In this document: in pieces, positions 33,533 through 41,897 of the stretch
Position numbering within the stretch: the stretch's first letter is position 1
Layout of the letters: each line of letters opens with the position of its first letter
Assembly (NCBI GenBank): GCA_910584215.1
Contig: CAJTYI010000007.1
Location: 1-52,876, forward strand
DNA from: an uncultured Roseburia sp.
GTDB taxonomy: Bacteria; Bacillota; Clostridia; Lachnospirales; Lachnospiraceae
DNA length: 52,876 nucleotides
Direction of reading: 5' to 3'
Notes under the pieces: generated by a model
Seen by the model: the letters and a program-made list of their open reading frames with translations, nothing else
The model's database searches: none
Told to the model about the DNA's origin: nothing
Program-made: the position numbers and the translations under genes

Positions 33533-34309
33533 TCATACGACCGCGATGGCCCCCAGCCCCAATAATGCGCTCAATGCATACAAAATCAATAAATGTATCG
33601 GATAAACGGCATAAAAAGCATATTTTAATCGGATACCTCTGGCTCCGTTGTAGAGCGCAATTGGCACGAAAGCAAACACTGCCGCAGGCTCCCACCAGAA
33701 AAATGCCAAAACACCGGCGATAATCTGCGCCTGTTTGTTTTTCCGAAAAATGTAAAATACCAGAATACACATGACGCCCCGCGCCGCATAATCGGTGTGC
33801 ACCGCATGCGCCAAATACATGCCGCCAATGGAAACCACGGCAAGCAAAAACACCCGCAGCGCCGGATTGATCTCAAGATATTCCTCCACCGCATGAAAAA
33901 GCACAACCGTAACCAACCCTGCAAACAGCGTGAAAAATACATTTTGATAAGTAAATTCCAGCAGTTTTCCGTGAAAAGCCAGATCGAACGGAACCTCGGA
34001 GAGCAGTGCAAACAAACCGAGACGCACCACATATTTCCTGACATCCCGCGTGTGTTCAAATCCCTCTATCAGCAAAAAGCAGAAAATAGGAAACGCTATC
34101 CTGCCGACGTTTCGCATCACACGGTATATAAGCAACAGATTTTCTGATTGGATGACACGAAGCAGCCCTTCACTGGCGCCAGCCAGCACGGCGCTGTTGC
34201 CGCGGGCAAGCACAAATCGCCACAAAACTGCTGCCGCAATATGGTCTATAATCATCGTAACCACGGCGATAATTTTTAATGTACTTCCGCTTAATCCCTT
34301 CGTTTTCAT
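33533..34309 (-). CDS. TraX-family integral membrane protein
   Basis: The 258-residue protein has seven or eight hydrophobic segments and the TraX family opening LSGSTLKIIAVVTMIIDHIA. Further family-like parts are RNVGRIAFPIFCFLLIEGFE and LLSEVPFDLAFHGKLLE. TraX was named for F-pilin acetylation, but chromosomal members in Firmicutes are not tied to pili and their substrate is unknown. I chose ATG 34309 (MKTKGLSGSTLK) with AAGGAAGTG upstream. It starts 20 bp after the pyrF stop and is likely co-transcribed with it. Confidence 0.8.
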   Translation of the reverse strand: MKTKGLSGSTLKIIAVVTMIIDHIAAAVLWRFVLARGNSAVLAGASEGLLRVIQSENLLLIYRVMRNVGRIAFPIFCFLLIEGFEHTRDVRKYVVRLGLFALLSEVPFDLAFHGKLLEFTYQNVFFTLFAGLVTVVLFHAVEEYLEINPALRVFLLAVVSIGGMYLAHAVHTDYAARGVMCILVFYIFRKNKQAQIIAGVLAFFWWEPAAVFAFVPIALYNGARGIRLKYAFYAVYPIHLLILYALSALLGLGAIAVV

Positions 34310-34329
34310 GCCGCCATCACTTCCTTTTT

Positions 34330-35028
34330 CTAGCCCACAAACTCTGCCACGCATCTATTGTACGCTTCCACTGGATCGTCAGCCTGCGTGATCGGCCTGC
34401 CCACGACAATATAATCCGAACCGATCTCCCTTGCCTTCGCCGGAGTGGTAACACGCTTCTGATCTCCCACATCGCCGTCGGCAAAACGGACACCCGGCGT
34501 CACGGTGACAAATCCCGCTCCGCAGAAATCGTGTACTTTGCCCGCCTCAAGCGGCGAACACACCACGCCGTCAAGCCCGGCCTCTTTGGCATTGGACGCA
34601 TAGTGCAGCACCGTCTCGTCGATCGGCCTCTCAATCCAGAGCTCCTCCTGCATCATCTCCTCACTCGTTGAGGTAAGCTGGGTAACGGCAATCAGCAATG
34701 GCCTCGTGCCGTCCGCCCTGGTGAGTCCCTCGATCGCAGCCGACATCATCGCCTTGGTTCCCGCAGCATGTACATTGCACATATCCACATCAAGGCCGGC
34801 AAGTACCGACATTGATTTTTTAACGGTATTGGGAATGTCATGCAATTTTAAATCCAAAAAGATTTTATGCCCCATGCCCTTGATCGTGCGCACGATATCC
34901 GGCCCTTGTGCATAAAACAATTCCATACCAATTTTTACAAACGGTTTCGTTTCTTTGAACTTTTCCAAAAAACGCACTACCTCTTCTTTGTTGTTAAAAT
35001 CACAAGCAATAATCACGTCTCTGCCCAT
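34330..35028 (-). CDS. pyrF: Orotidine 5'-phosphate decarboxylase
   Basis: The 232-residue protein makes UMP from OMP in pyrimidine synthesis. The catalytic Asp-Lys-Asp array is seen in FLDLKLHDIPNTV, with the phosphate-binding loop PGVRF and GSDYIVVGRPIT near the end. It belongs to the group I (short) enzymes. ATG 35028 (MGRDVIIACDFN) is preceded by AGAGAGGAATCC. No other pyr gene is in the window. Confidence 0.95.
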   Translation of the reverse strand: MGRDVIIACDFNNKEEVVRFLEKFKETKPFVKIGMELFYAQGPDIVRTIKGMGHKIFLDLKLHDIPNTVKKSMSVLAGLDVDMCNVHAAGTKAMMSAAIEGLTRADGTRPLLIAVTQLTSTSEEMMQEELWIERPIDETVLHYASNAKEAGLDGVVCSPLEAGKVHDFCGAGFVTVTPGVRFADGDVGDQKRVTTPAKAREIGSDYIVVGRPITQADDPVEAYNRCVAEFVG

Positions 35029-35102
35029 AGGATTCCTCTCTTTCACCTGATCACAAAAATAGTTATAACTGCCCTGACATCTCATCAGTCACTGTTTTAT
35101 TT

Positions 35103-35131
35103 ATTTTATACTTGTCCTCGTATCCTGTCAA
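35103..35131 (-). promoter_or_regulatory. Promoter of pyrF-traX
   Basis: On the minus strand a perfect TTGACA (35131-35126) and TAAAAT (35108-35103) are 17 bp apart, about 75 bp upstream of the pyrF start. No PyrR-type attenuator hairpin was evident in the short leader. Confidence 0.8.
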
Positions 35132-35181
35132 TCACACAACGAGACGGCCGGACATATCCGCCCCATCCCGTTGCTGTTATG

Positions 35182-36702
35182 TTATAATTTTGCTTTCAGC
35201 GCTTCCACATCCATCGCGCCTTTGATATACTTATATTCGCCCGCGCTGTAGGCGGCACATTCGGCATCGGAAACCACTCTGTCGTTGATATAGCTTACGC
35301 CGTAACGGCCGATCGAACCTGCCTCATCTTCATCCGGAAATCCATTTTGATTCACATCATCAAAATTCATCGTTTTAATCTCGACAATGGTTTCCAGCAT
35401 ATGATATTGGTTGGCAGACATATAAGTTGTGTAGAGAATTGCGCCTGCGTAGTCGCTGTTGTAGTTTCTGAGGCTGTTTTTGTACGGCACGTATTCATAT
35501 CCGCTATTCCCCATTGCGCCGTACGCCCACCGGTCCATCAGGGTATAGATTTTGCCGCCACTGTAAGTATACATACTTACATAATAGCCGGCCACGCCGG
35601 CGACCAGCTCGGGGATATCGTCCCCGTCAAAATAGATGAGATCATATGTGATATCTTTCGTACCTTCCCATTCACACAGTCTGCTGACCGCCTCATATGC
35701 CTCCCGGTAATCGGAAAACTCCCCGTTCTTTTTTCCGCCCGACAAAAGACGGCGAATTTCTGGAATCGTAGGCTGTTCAAGCTGCTCTGACAGATTGACG
35801 GACAACTCCTCCTGCACCATAAAAAAGCTTCTGTCTCCTTCGGCCTCGGCAGCGTAACCATAATAAACTGCAACGAATTTTGTGTCGCCGTATGTTTCAA
35901 TTAAGATCATATCGGTATTGCCGTCGTAATTGACATCATAAAACGTGACCGCGTCGAGACTGCCAAAATCCTGATTTGACAGAGCTTCCGGGACATAGGG
36001 CGAAATCTCTGTCAGCACTTCACCGTCCTTTACGATCTGCATAGAGAAATCGTTCTCTTCCCCGGCGGGCGCAAACGGGACAAAACAGACGTTCCCCTCG
36101 TATTCGCTGAGTTCCACTTCAAAGGTCTGCGATGCAATACAGTTTTCACCGAATTGTTCGCTCCAGCGCGCATCGCCAGAAGTCACGCCCGCGCCATTCT
36201 CATTGTGTCCATCGCTCCTGTCCGCGGTAGCGTTCTTCTCTGTGCCGCCGCTCTTATTCGCGCTGTCGCTCTCTCCTGCGCCGCCTCTATCATTCGCGCT
36301 GCCACTATCTCCTGCGCCGCCTCTCTTATTCGAGGCATCATTCTCTCCTGCGCCGCCTCTATCATTCGCGCTGTCACGCTCTCCTGTGCCGCCTCCTCCG
36401 TCTGCATCGTTCTCCCCGCCGCTTCCGTCGCCGTTTTCACTGACGGTGTCCTCCTGTGCGGCGCTGCCCTTCACTTCCGCGCCGCTTCCCTGCGCAGGTT
36501 CCGTCCCGGGCTTCTCCGCACAGGAGGCAGACAATAAGACGGACAACAATAACAGCAGCAGCGCGCCACTCTTTTCAGGAACCGAAATGCCGCGGCGGGA
36601 ACGATCGGCCCGCCCTGCTTCGGCAAGTTTCTCTGTTCTCCAAAGTTCCTCTGTACACCAAGGTTTCTCTGTTCGCCAAAAACAAAGTTTATTCCTGATC
36701 AT
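35182..36702 (-). CDS. Secreted lipoprotein with repeat linker and calcium-loop-like motifs
   Basis: This 506-residue protein is of unknown function. A hydrophobic run ending LLSVLLSASC is a lipobox, so the cysteine near residue 61 should be lipidated. The approximately 60-residue N-terminal extension is unusually long. It includes a region encoded by a triplicated 18-bp unit. A low-complexity linker (about residues 70-170) repeats RGGAGxxDSANxx four or more times. The C-terminal half has EF-hand/VCBS-like loops (YDVNYDGNTDMILIE, FDDVNQNGFPDEDE, YFDGDDIPELVAG). I chose ATG 36702 because the next ATG upstream adds only 12 residues; true initiation could be further in, nearer the signal. It lies 20 bp after ribH on the same strand. 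Confidence 0.7.
   Translation of the reverse strand: MIRNKLCFWRTEKPWCTEELWRTEKLAEAGRADRSRRGISVPEKSGALLLLLLSVLLSASCAEKPGTEPAQGSGAEVKGSAAQEDTVSENGDGSGGENDADGGGGTGERDSANDRGGAGENDASNKRGGAGDSGSANDRGGAGESDSANKSGGTEKNATADRSDGHNENGAGVTSGDARWSEQFGENCIASQTFEVELSEYEGNVCFVPFAPAGEENDFSMQIVKDGEVLTEISPYVPEALSNQDFGSLDAVTFYDVNYDGNTDMILIETYGDTKFVAVYYGYAAEAEGDRSFFMVQEELSVNLSEQLEQPTIPEIRRLLSGGKKNGEFSDYREAYEAVSRLCEWEGTKDITYDLIYFDGDDIPELVAGVAGYYVSMYTYSGGKIYTLMDRWAYGAMGNSGYEYVPYKNSLRNYNSDYAGAILYTTYMSANQYHMLETIVEIKTMNFDDVNQNGFPDEDEAGSIGRYGVSYINDRVVSDAECAAYSAGEYKYIKGAMDVEALKAKL
36627..36680. repeat. 18-bp tandem repeat x3 in the lipoprotein gene
   Basis: Three head-to-tail units (36627-36644, 36645-36662, 36663-36680) of the form GTTTCTCTGTTCTCCAAA encode WRTEK, WCTEE and WRTEK in the N-terminal extension. 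Confidence 0.85.
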
Positions 36703-36721
36703 ATGGTAATGATTAGACAAC

Positions 36722-37195
36722 TTATTCACAGCTCTCAATCTCCCGCAACAGATTTACCATCTCAATCGCCCCCAGCGCACAGTCATAGCCTTTATTTCCG
36801 GCTTTCGTGCCGGCGCGCTCGATTGCCTGCTCAATATTTTCCGTCGTGAGCACGCCAAACATCACCGGTATGCCGCTCTCCAGGGAAACTGCCGCAATGC
36901 CCTTTGACACCTCATTGCAGACATAGTCATAGTGGCTGGTAGAGCCGCGGATGACCGCCCCCAGACAGATCACGGCGTCGTATTTTCCGCTCTTTGCCAT
37001 CTTTGCTGCAACCAGCGGTATCTCAAAAGCGCCAGGCACCCAGGCCACACTAATATCCTCCTCGCGCACTTCATGGCGCAGCAGGCCGTCCATCGCACCG
37101 CCAAGCAGCTTTGACGTGATAAACTCGTTAAACCGCGCTGCCACAATACCAATTTTGATTTCTTTTACCACCAAATTTCCTTCTAATGTTTTCAT
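36722..37195 (-). CDS. ribH: 6,7-dimethyl-8-ribityllumazine synthase
   Basis: The 157-residue protein condenses 5-amino-6-ribitylamino-uracil with dihydroxybutanone phosphate to lumazine. Signatures are IGIVAARFNEFITSKLL, WVPGAFEIPLVA and LGAVIRGSTSHYDYV with the catalytic His, and ENIEQAIERAG. It usually forms 60-subunit shells. ATG 37195 has AAGGAGAGG upstream. It is the last gene of the riboflavin operon, 64 bp after ribBA. Confidence 0.97.
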   Translation of the reverse strand: MKTLEGNLVVKEIKIGIVAARFNEFITSKLLGGAMDGLLRHEVREEDISVAWVPGAFEIPLVAAKMAKSGKYDAVICLGAVIRGSTSHYDYVCNEVSKGIAAVSLESGIPVMFGVLTTENIEQAIERAGTKAGNKGYDCALGAIEMVNLLREIESCE

Positions 37196-37259
37196 TTTTG
37201 AATCCTCTCCTTTTCTGTGCAATTGAAAATAATATAATGATGCCACAACGGCAATCTAA

Positions 37260-38456
37260 TTAATACTGTAACATGTGCCCCATGCGCGCCTGTTTTGTCC
37301 TTAAATAAAACAGATCGTGCGCCGTCGCATCCATCTGAATTGGCACCCGCTCGGTAATTGCGAGCCCAAACTCCGAGAGCTGGTAAATCTTATCGGGGTT
37401 GTTTGTGAGCAGCTGCATACTCTTTACGCCCAACTCCCGCAAAATCTGCGCGCCGATATAATACTCCCGCTCATCTCCTCCAAATCCCAACGCCAGGTTG
37501 GCCTCGAGGGTATCCATGCCCTGTTCCTGCAATTCATAGGCGCGCAGCTTATTAATCAGCCCAATGCCGCGCCCCTCCTGACGCATATAGAGCAAAATCC
37601 CGCGCCCTTCTTTTTCAATCTGCGTCATGGCCGCGGCAAACTGCTGTCCGCAGTCACAGCGCAGAGACCCGAACGTATCCCCGGTCAGGCACTCGGAATG
37701 AACGCGGCAGAGCACTTGTTCCCCGTCGCCGATTTCCCCTTTCACCAGCGCGACATGATGCTCTCCGTTCAACCGGTTGACATAGCCGTATGCCCGAAAA
37801 TCGCCGTATTTGGTCGGCATACTCACCTCTGTCACCCGGTCCACCAATTTCTCATGGCACTTGCGGTAATTCTGCAAATCACGGATCGTGATAAATTTCA
37901 TGTCCCAGCGCTTTGCCAGCTCAAACAATTCCGGCGAACGCATCATCGTACCGTCCTCCCGCATGATCTCGCAGCACAAACCGCACTCTTTTAAGCCGGC
38001 CAGGCGGCACAAATCGACGGTTGCCTCGGTGTGGCCGCTGCGCTCAAGCACCCCGTTTCGCTTCGCCAAAAGCGGAAACATATGACCCGGCCTGCGAAAA
38101 TCCTCCGGTTTAACATCGTCGGCCACGCAGGCCCTTGCCGTCACCGAGCGCTCGGCTGCGGAAATCCCCGTAGACGTCGTCACATGATCAATCGACACTG
38201 TAAAGGCCGTCTCGTGATTGTCGGTATTCTGCTGTACCATCTGCGGAATTTTCAGTTTTTCTACATACTCCTTTGACATCGGCATACAGATTAATCCTTT
38301 CCCGTACATTGCCATAAAGTTAATATTCTCCGTGGTGGCGTGCTGCGCCGCACAGATAAAATCTCCCTCATTTTCACGCTCCGGGTCATCTGTCACCAAA
38401 ATAATCTTTCCCTTTTTTAATTCCTCCAAAGCCTCTTCTACTGTATTGTACTCCAT
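37260..38456 (-). CDS. ribBA: Bifunctional dihydroxybutanone phosphate synthase / GTP cyclohydrolase II
   Basis: The 398-residue fusion catalyses both entry steps of riboflavin synthesis. The N-terminal half (about 1-200) is RibB with DDPERENEGDF, the acidic active site, and RRPGHMFPL and RSGHTEATVD. The C-terminal half is RibA with zinc cysteines in HSECLTGDTFGSLRCDCG and YMRQEGRGIGL. I chose ATG 38456 (MEYNTVEEALEELKKG) after AGAGAGG. The frame to 38537 is leader. The three CTAG hairpin elements (38568-39054) lie just upstream, between it and ribE. Confidence 0.96.
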   Translation of the reverse strand: MEYNTVEEALEELKKGKIILVTDDPERENEGDFICAAQHATTENINFMAMYGKGLICMPMSKEYVEKLKIPQMVQQNTDNHETAFTVSIDHVTTSTGISAAERSVTARACVADDVKPEDFRRPGHMFPLLAKRNGVLERSGHTEATVDLCRLAGLKECGLCCEIMREDGTMMRSPELFELAKRWDMKFITIRDLQNYRKCHEKLVDRVTEVSMPTKYGDFRAYGYVNRLNGEHHVALVKGEIGDGEQVLCRVHSECLTGDTFGSLRCDCGQQFAAAMTQIEKEGRGILLYMRQEGRGIGLINKLRAYELQEQGMDTLEANLALGFGGDEREYYIGAQILRELGVKSMQLLTNNPDKIYQLSEFGLAITERVPIQMDATAHDLFYLRTKQARMGHMLQY

Positions 38457-38567
38457 CCCAAACCATCCTCTCTTCCTTAATATTTCAAAAAACTTGCAAA
38501 GCAGATTCATACTTCCCGGCGTATGAACCTGTTTCACGCTGATGCCCTCTTACGCAAGCTTTAGAAG

Positions 38568-38732
38568 CTAGTGTACTAACATGTTCATTTTCAGCTAAAT
38601 GACGCAGAATGAATTTTCAGTCTACAAGGCGGCTGAATGAGGCGATGCGGTGGCATCGTCGATTGAAGCCAACGTGGCAGATGGAAATTCAGGCAAGTCA
38701 TTTGGCGAAATATGAACATGTCAGTACACTAG
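38568..38732 (-). repeat. CTAG-bounded hairpin element A
   Basis: The element is 165 bp including both CTAG ends. The two arms match over about 35 bp with few mismatches (CTAGTGTACTAACATGTTCA on the left; the right arm is its near-complement). The core, read on the minus strand, has CCATCTGCCACGTTGG, then the hairpin CGATGC-CACC-GCATCG (plus 38643-38658), then CAGCCGCCTTG. It is inverted relative to elements B and C. It shares its right CTAG with element B. Confidence 0.9.
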
Positions 38733-38894
38733 TGTCTTGAATCGTTGATAATTAGCCAAACTCACTTGTCTATTTGCCCATCTGCCGTGTTAGATTTTCT
38801 AGCCGTAGCCACCGCTACGCCGTCGCAAATCCGCCTTGCAGATGAACAAATATCCTGCGCGATTTCACTAAATATCAACGATTCAAGACACTAG
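38729..38894 (+). repeat. CTAG-bounded hairpin element B
   Basis: The element is 166 bp. The arms match over 27 bp with a single mismatch (CTAGTGTCTTGAATCGTTGA on the left). The core has CCATCTGCCGTGTT, the hairpin CGTAGC-CACC-GCTACG (38804-38819) and ATCCGCCTTG. Element B shares CTAG with A on the left and with C on the right. Confidence 0.9.
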
Positions 38895-39054
38895 TACAAC
38901 GAATATGAATGAACTGACACCTTGGCTTGTCGATTTTTCATCTGCTTCGTTGTCGTCAATCGACGCAGCCACCGCTGCGCCTCATTCCTCCGCCTTGCAT
39001 AGGAAAGAATCATTCTACGCCAATGTATTTGAAATTAAGTATTCGTTGTACTAG
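38891..39054 (+). repeat. CTAG-bounded hairpin element C
   Basis: The element is 164 bp. Its outer arms (CTAGTACAACGAATA and TATTCGTTGTACTAG) are perfectly complementary over 15 bp and then loosely paired. The core has CATCTGCTTCGTTG, TCAATCGACG, the hairpin CGCAGC-CACC-GCTGCG (38964-38979) and CTCCGCCTTG. The right-hand CTAG supplies the TAG stop of ribE on the minus strand. A close copy (D) lies at 3275-3423. Confidence 0.9.
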
Positions 39055-39704
39055 AACCCGTAACGGGACAGCCACTCTCGCGTGATTGTACCGCTCTCCT
39101 GCCGCGCCGCCTCCGGCGCAGAAACCAGCAATTTTTCAACATATTTTCCTATGATGTCCGTCTCCACATTAACGATATCTCCTGGCTTGCGCTCACGCAG
39201 AGTCGTCTGGCTGACTGTGTGGGGAATCGCAGAAATTGAAAAATCTGTCTGGCCTACCTTTGCCACTGTCAGACTGATGCCGTCCAGAGTGACAGAACCT
39301 TTCTCCACAATATAGCGCATAACCCCAGGCTGCGCGCCGACGGTATACCAGATGGCCGTATCGTCCCGCCTTACACGAAGAATCGAGCCCACCCCGTCCA
39401 CATGTCCGGCAACCATATGACCTCCGAAACGGCCGTCCGCCGGCATCGCCCGCTCCAGATTGACATGGCTGCCCGGAATGATCTTCGCCAGTGAAGAACG
39501 GTTTAGCGTCTCATGCATGACATCCGCCAGAAAACGGCCGCCCTCGAGAGCAGTGACCGTCAGGCAGACACCGTTGACGGCAATACTGTCACCCACTTTT
39601 GTCCCCTCCAAAACTTTCGCGGCACAGACCGTCAGAACGGCGGAAGATCGCCCCCGCTCTACGCGCTCCACCGTGCCGACTTCCTCAACAATTCCGGTAA
39701 ACAT
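39051..39704 (-). CDS. ribE: Riboflavin synthase, alpha subunit
   Basis: The 217-residue protein turns two lumazines into riboflavin plus the pyrimidine precursor. It has the two lumazine-binding repeats: MFTGIVEEVGTVERVER with DSIAVNGVCLTVT, and MVAGHVDGVG with SVTLDGISLTVA. Its start lies 20 bases inside the end of ribD, so translation is coupled. Its stop codon TAG is formed by the CTAG end of element C. The last residues (REWLSRYGF) are therefore at or near the insertion junction. Confidence 0.96.
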   Translation of the reverse strand: MFTGIVEEVGTVERVERGRSSAVLTVCAAKVLEGTKVGDSIAVNGVCLTVTALEGGRFLADVMHETLNRSSLAKIIPGSHVNLERAMPADGRFGGHMVAGHVDGVGSILRVRRDDTAIWYTVGAQPGVMRYIVEKGSVTLDGISLTVAKVGQTDFSISAIPHTVSQTTLRERKPGDIVNVETDIIGKYVEKLLVSAPEAARQESGTITREWLSRYGF

Positions 39705-40791
39705 TTTGTTCCACCTCGCCCTCTATCAAAAAATCTTCGCCAAGCGGTATGATCTTCGTATGTTTCAGATGAACGCCCTCGTCCGGAACCGGCACTCCCG
39801 TTCCCTCAATCGGTGTCTTGGCCGTCTGCCCGCCAAATAATTTGGGCGCGATATATGCCTGCACCTTTTGCACAATGCCGCTCTTAAGAGCCGCCCAATT
39901 TAACGTGCCGCCGCCCTCCAGCAAAATGCTGTCGATCTGTTCCCGCCCCAGCTTTTCCATCAGTTGGCACAAATTGACATGGCCGTCCTCCCTGTCCACG
40001 GATATCACACGGCATCCGGCGCTCTCATAAGCCAGCCATTTATCCCGCTCCATACAACAGGTCGCAAGAATCGTCGGTATCTGCCCCGCCGACCTGACAA
40101 TCTGACTACTTGGCGGCGTGCGCAGATTCGTATCGCAGATGATGCGAAGCGGATTTTTCCCGCCGGGAATCCGGCAGGAAAGCATCGGGTCATCGGCCAG
40201 TACCGTGCCCACGCCCACCATGATCGCCGTGTAGCGATGGCGTTGCTCCTGCACATGGCCTCTCGCCGCTTCTCCGGTAATCCATTTGGATGCCCCCGTG
40301 TAGGCCGCTATCTTTCCATCCAGCGTCATCGCATATTTCATCACCACAAACGGGCGTTTCGTCCGCATATAATGAAAAAACACCTCGTTGAACCGATCGC
40401 ATTCCTCCTGCAAAACATGTTCCGTGACCTCAATCCCATGCGCCTTAAGAATCTCAATTCCTTTCCCCGCGACCAGCGGATTCGGATCGCCCGAACCGAC
40501 GACCACACGCCGGATGCCGGCCTCTATAATAGCGTCGACGCACGGCGGCTGCTTGCCATAATGGCAGCACGGTTCTAATGTGACATACATAGTGGCGCCC
40601 GCAGGCGATTCTTTGCAGGAGGCAAGCGCATTCCGCTCCGCGTGGGGCTCCCCATATTTCTCGTGCCATCCCTGCCCGATCATGACGCCATCTTTTACGA
40701 TTACGGCTCCCACCATGGGATTGGGCGCCGTCCATCCTAAGCCGCGGCCGGCAAGGTCAAGCGCGGTCCGCATATATTTTTGATCATCCAT
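39685..40791 (-). CDS. ribD: Bifunctional diaminohydroxyphosphoribosylaminopyrimidine deaminase / reductase
   Basis: The 368-residue protein has an N-terminal zinc deaminase domain (EPHAERNAL with the catalytic Glu, and LEPCCHYGKQPPC with zinc cysteines) and a C-terminal NADPH-dependent reductase domain (MKYAMTLDGKIAAYTGASKW, LLEGGGTLN). It performs steps two and three of riboflavin synthesis. ATG 40791 (MDDQKYMRTALDLA) is chosen by homology; AGAAAGG and an in-frame ATG lie just upstream. It is the first gene after the FMN riboswitch. Confidence 0.96.
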   Translation of the reverse strand: MDDQKYMRTALDLAGRGLGWTAPNPMVGAVIVKDGVMIGQGWHEKYGEPHAERNALASCKESPAGATMYVTLEPCCHYGKQPPCVDAIIEAGIRRVVVGSGDPNPLVAGKGIEILKAHGIEVTEHVLQEECDRFNEVFFHYMRTKRPFVVMKYAMTLDGKIAAYTGASKWITGEAARGHVQEQRHRYTAIMVGVGTVLADDPMLSCRIPGGKNPLRIICDTNLRTPPSSQIVRSAGQIPTILATCCMERDKWLAYESAGCRVISVDREDGHVNLCQLMEKLGREQIDSILLEGGGTLNWAALKSGIVQKVQAYIAPKLFGGQTAKTPIEGTGVPVPDEGVHLKHTKIIPLGEDFLIEGEVEQNVYRNC

Positions 40792-40863
40792 AAAAATAAC
40801 CATGCCTTTCTCTCAACCTGCAAACTTTAGGCCGCAGGCCCAAATTTGCGAATCTAAATCAGA

Positions 40864-41032
40864 AATCGAGTAGGGGAGATTTCTTCCCTACTCGCCGCGC
40901 GGGGTGCATGCTGCAACAGCAGCTATTTTCACTTCGCACCCCTGTACAATCGAGTAGGGGGAGACTTCTTCCCTACTCGCTGCGCGGGGTGCATGCTGCA
41001 ACAGCAGCTATTTTCACTTCGCACCCCTGCGC
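40864..41032. repeat. 84-bp tandem repeat x2 in the ribD leader
   Basis: Copies begin at 40864 and 40948 with AATCGAGTAGGGG. Each unit has two hairpins: GAGTAGGG with CCCTACTC around a short loop, and GGGGTGC...GCACCCC enclosing GCTGCAACAGC. The array lies between the riboswitch terminator (41124-41157) and the ribD start, so it is transcribed when riboflavin is needed. Confidence 0.9.
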
Positions 41033-41123
41033 ATAAAAAACGCCCCAAACTAAATCGTTCCGGGCAAAAGTTCGAGAAATATGAGATATGTCACCAGGAA
41101 ATCCAAAAATCTTTCCTATATGG

Positions 41124-41157
41124 CAAAAAACTCCGGAATGTAAAAACATCCCAGAGC
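41124..41157 (-). terminator. Terminator of the FMN riboswitch expression platform
   Basis: On the minus strand CTCTGGGATGT...ACATTCCGGAG folds into a stem with a few wobble pairs and is followed by TTTTTT. It lies about 50 nt downstream of the aptamer, the usual place for FMN-dependent premature termination. Confidence 0.85.
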
Positions 41158-41202
41158 TGTCATCCTATCCGCAGAATCGGCTTTGTAATCCTGCGCTTAA
41201 GC

Positions 41203-41330
41203 AATCTTCTCTCATCCAGACTGTACTGTCGGCTTCGGAATTTCACCGAATCATGCTCCGCCAACTAGGTTGACGGCGAGCTCGTGGGCTTTACCACCGG
41301 TAGGGAATCACACCCTGCCCTGAAGATATC
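41203..41330 (-). promoter_or_regulatory. FMN riboswitch (RFN element)
   Basis: The minus strand shows the conserved RFN blocks in order: ATCTTCAGGGCAGGGTG, ATTCCCTACCGGTGGTAAA, GCCCACGAGC, TTGGCGGAGC, GATTCGGTGAAATTCCG, AGCCGACAGT and AGTCTGGATGAGAGAAG. When FMN binds, the downstream terminator should form and stop transcription of ribD-ribE-ribBA-ribH. Confidence 0.97.
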
Positions 41331-41349
41331 TTATTCACTTGTAAACAAT

Positions 41350-41378
41350 ATTATAATACTGTTTTCGCGATGACGCAA
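41350..41378 (-). promoter_or_regulatory. Promoter of the riboflavin operon
   Basis: On the minus strand TTGCGT (41378-41373) and TATAAT (41355-41350) are 17 bp apart, with the riboswitch starting about 20 bp downstream. Confidence 0.8.
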
Positions 41379-41438
41379 GTGTTTTCGGCGGTTTTGCTTT
41401 TCACTCGCTTGTATTAAGCATTTGCCGATTCTAGACTA

Positions 41439-41897
41439 CTATTGAGGAATGATAAAATTAACTACCCCGTAGATTACATGGCAGACAGTAAAAACAGAAA
41501 GCGGAACGATTGCGATTATATTTTTTCTGTCAATCGCAAAAAAGAGAAACGCGAAACATGGAAAAATCGTCAGCCCCATTATCACAATCTGATTCACCAT
41601 GCCGTTATAATATCCAATCCAACATGCGAAATAGAGAAAACAGCAAATGATCACGGCGATCCATAAAGGATGAAGGCGCGATTTACGATTTTTCTCCCGC
41701 ACAAAAATACAAAGCGCAATGACCATCCATACCTGACAAACGGAAGCTATGATGTCAGTTGTCTCTGTGACGGACTTTACTCTCAGCACATCGTTTGGTG
41801 CAGGAACTGCAAACCAAATAAAATTAGGTATCATAATTATCAAGAATAATAACAATCCCCATATGTCAAAACTCAATTTATATTTTTTTGCAAACAC
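41439..41897 (-). CDS. Small four-helix membrane protein, unknown function
   Basis: This 152-residue protein has a GTG start (41895-41897) decided by AAGGAGG five bases upstream. There are four hydrophobic segments (about residues 13-32, 50-66, 77-95 and 100-145 in two parts), with basic loops (REKNRKSRLHP) that fit the cytoplasmic side. I do not recognise a family or catalytic motif. It is divergent from the marR-like gene about 220 bp away, and might share the operator region there, but the distance makes this weak. Confidence 0.65.
   Translation of the reverse strand: MFAKKYKLSFDIWGLLLFLIIMIPNFIWFAVPAPNDVLRVKSVTETTDIIASVCQVWMVIALCIFVREKNRKSRLHPLWIAVIICCFLYFACWIGYYNGMVNQIVIMGLTIFPCFAFLFFAIDRKNIIAIVPLSVFTVCHVIYGVVNFIIPQ

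Noticed and set aside
36203..36709. Long plus-strand frame opposite the lipoprotein gene
   Set aside because: Its repetitive Ser/Pro/Ala content is the antisense reading of the glycine/serine-rich linker; no ribosome site.
38568..39054. CRISPR-like array
   Set aside because: Three units of equal length first suggested an array, but the units are palindromic, one is inverted, and there are no short direct repeats with unique spacers or cas genes.
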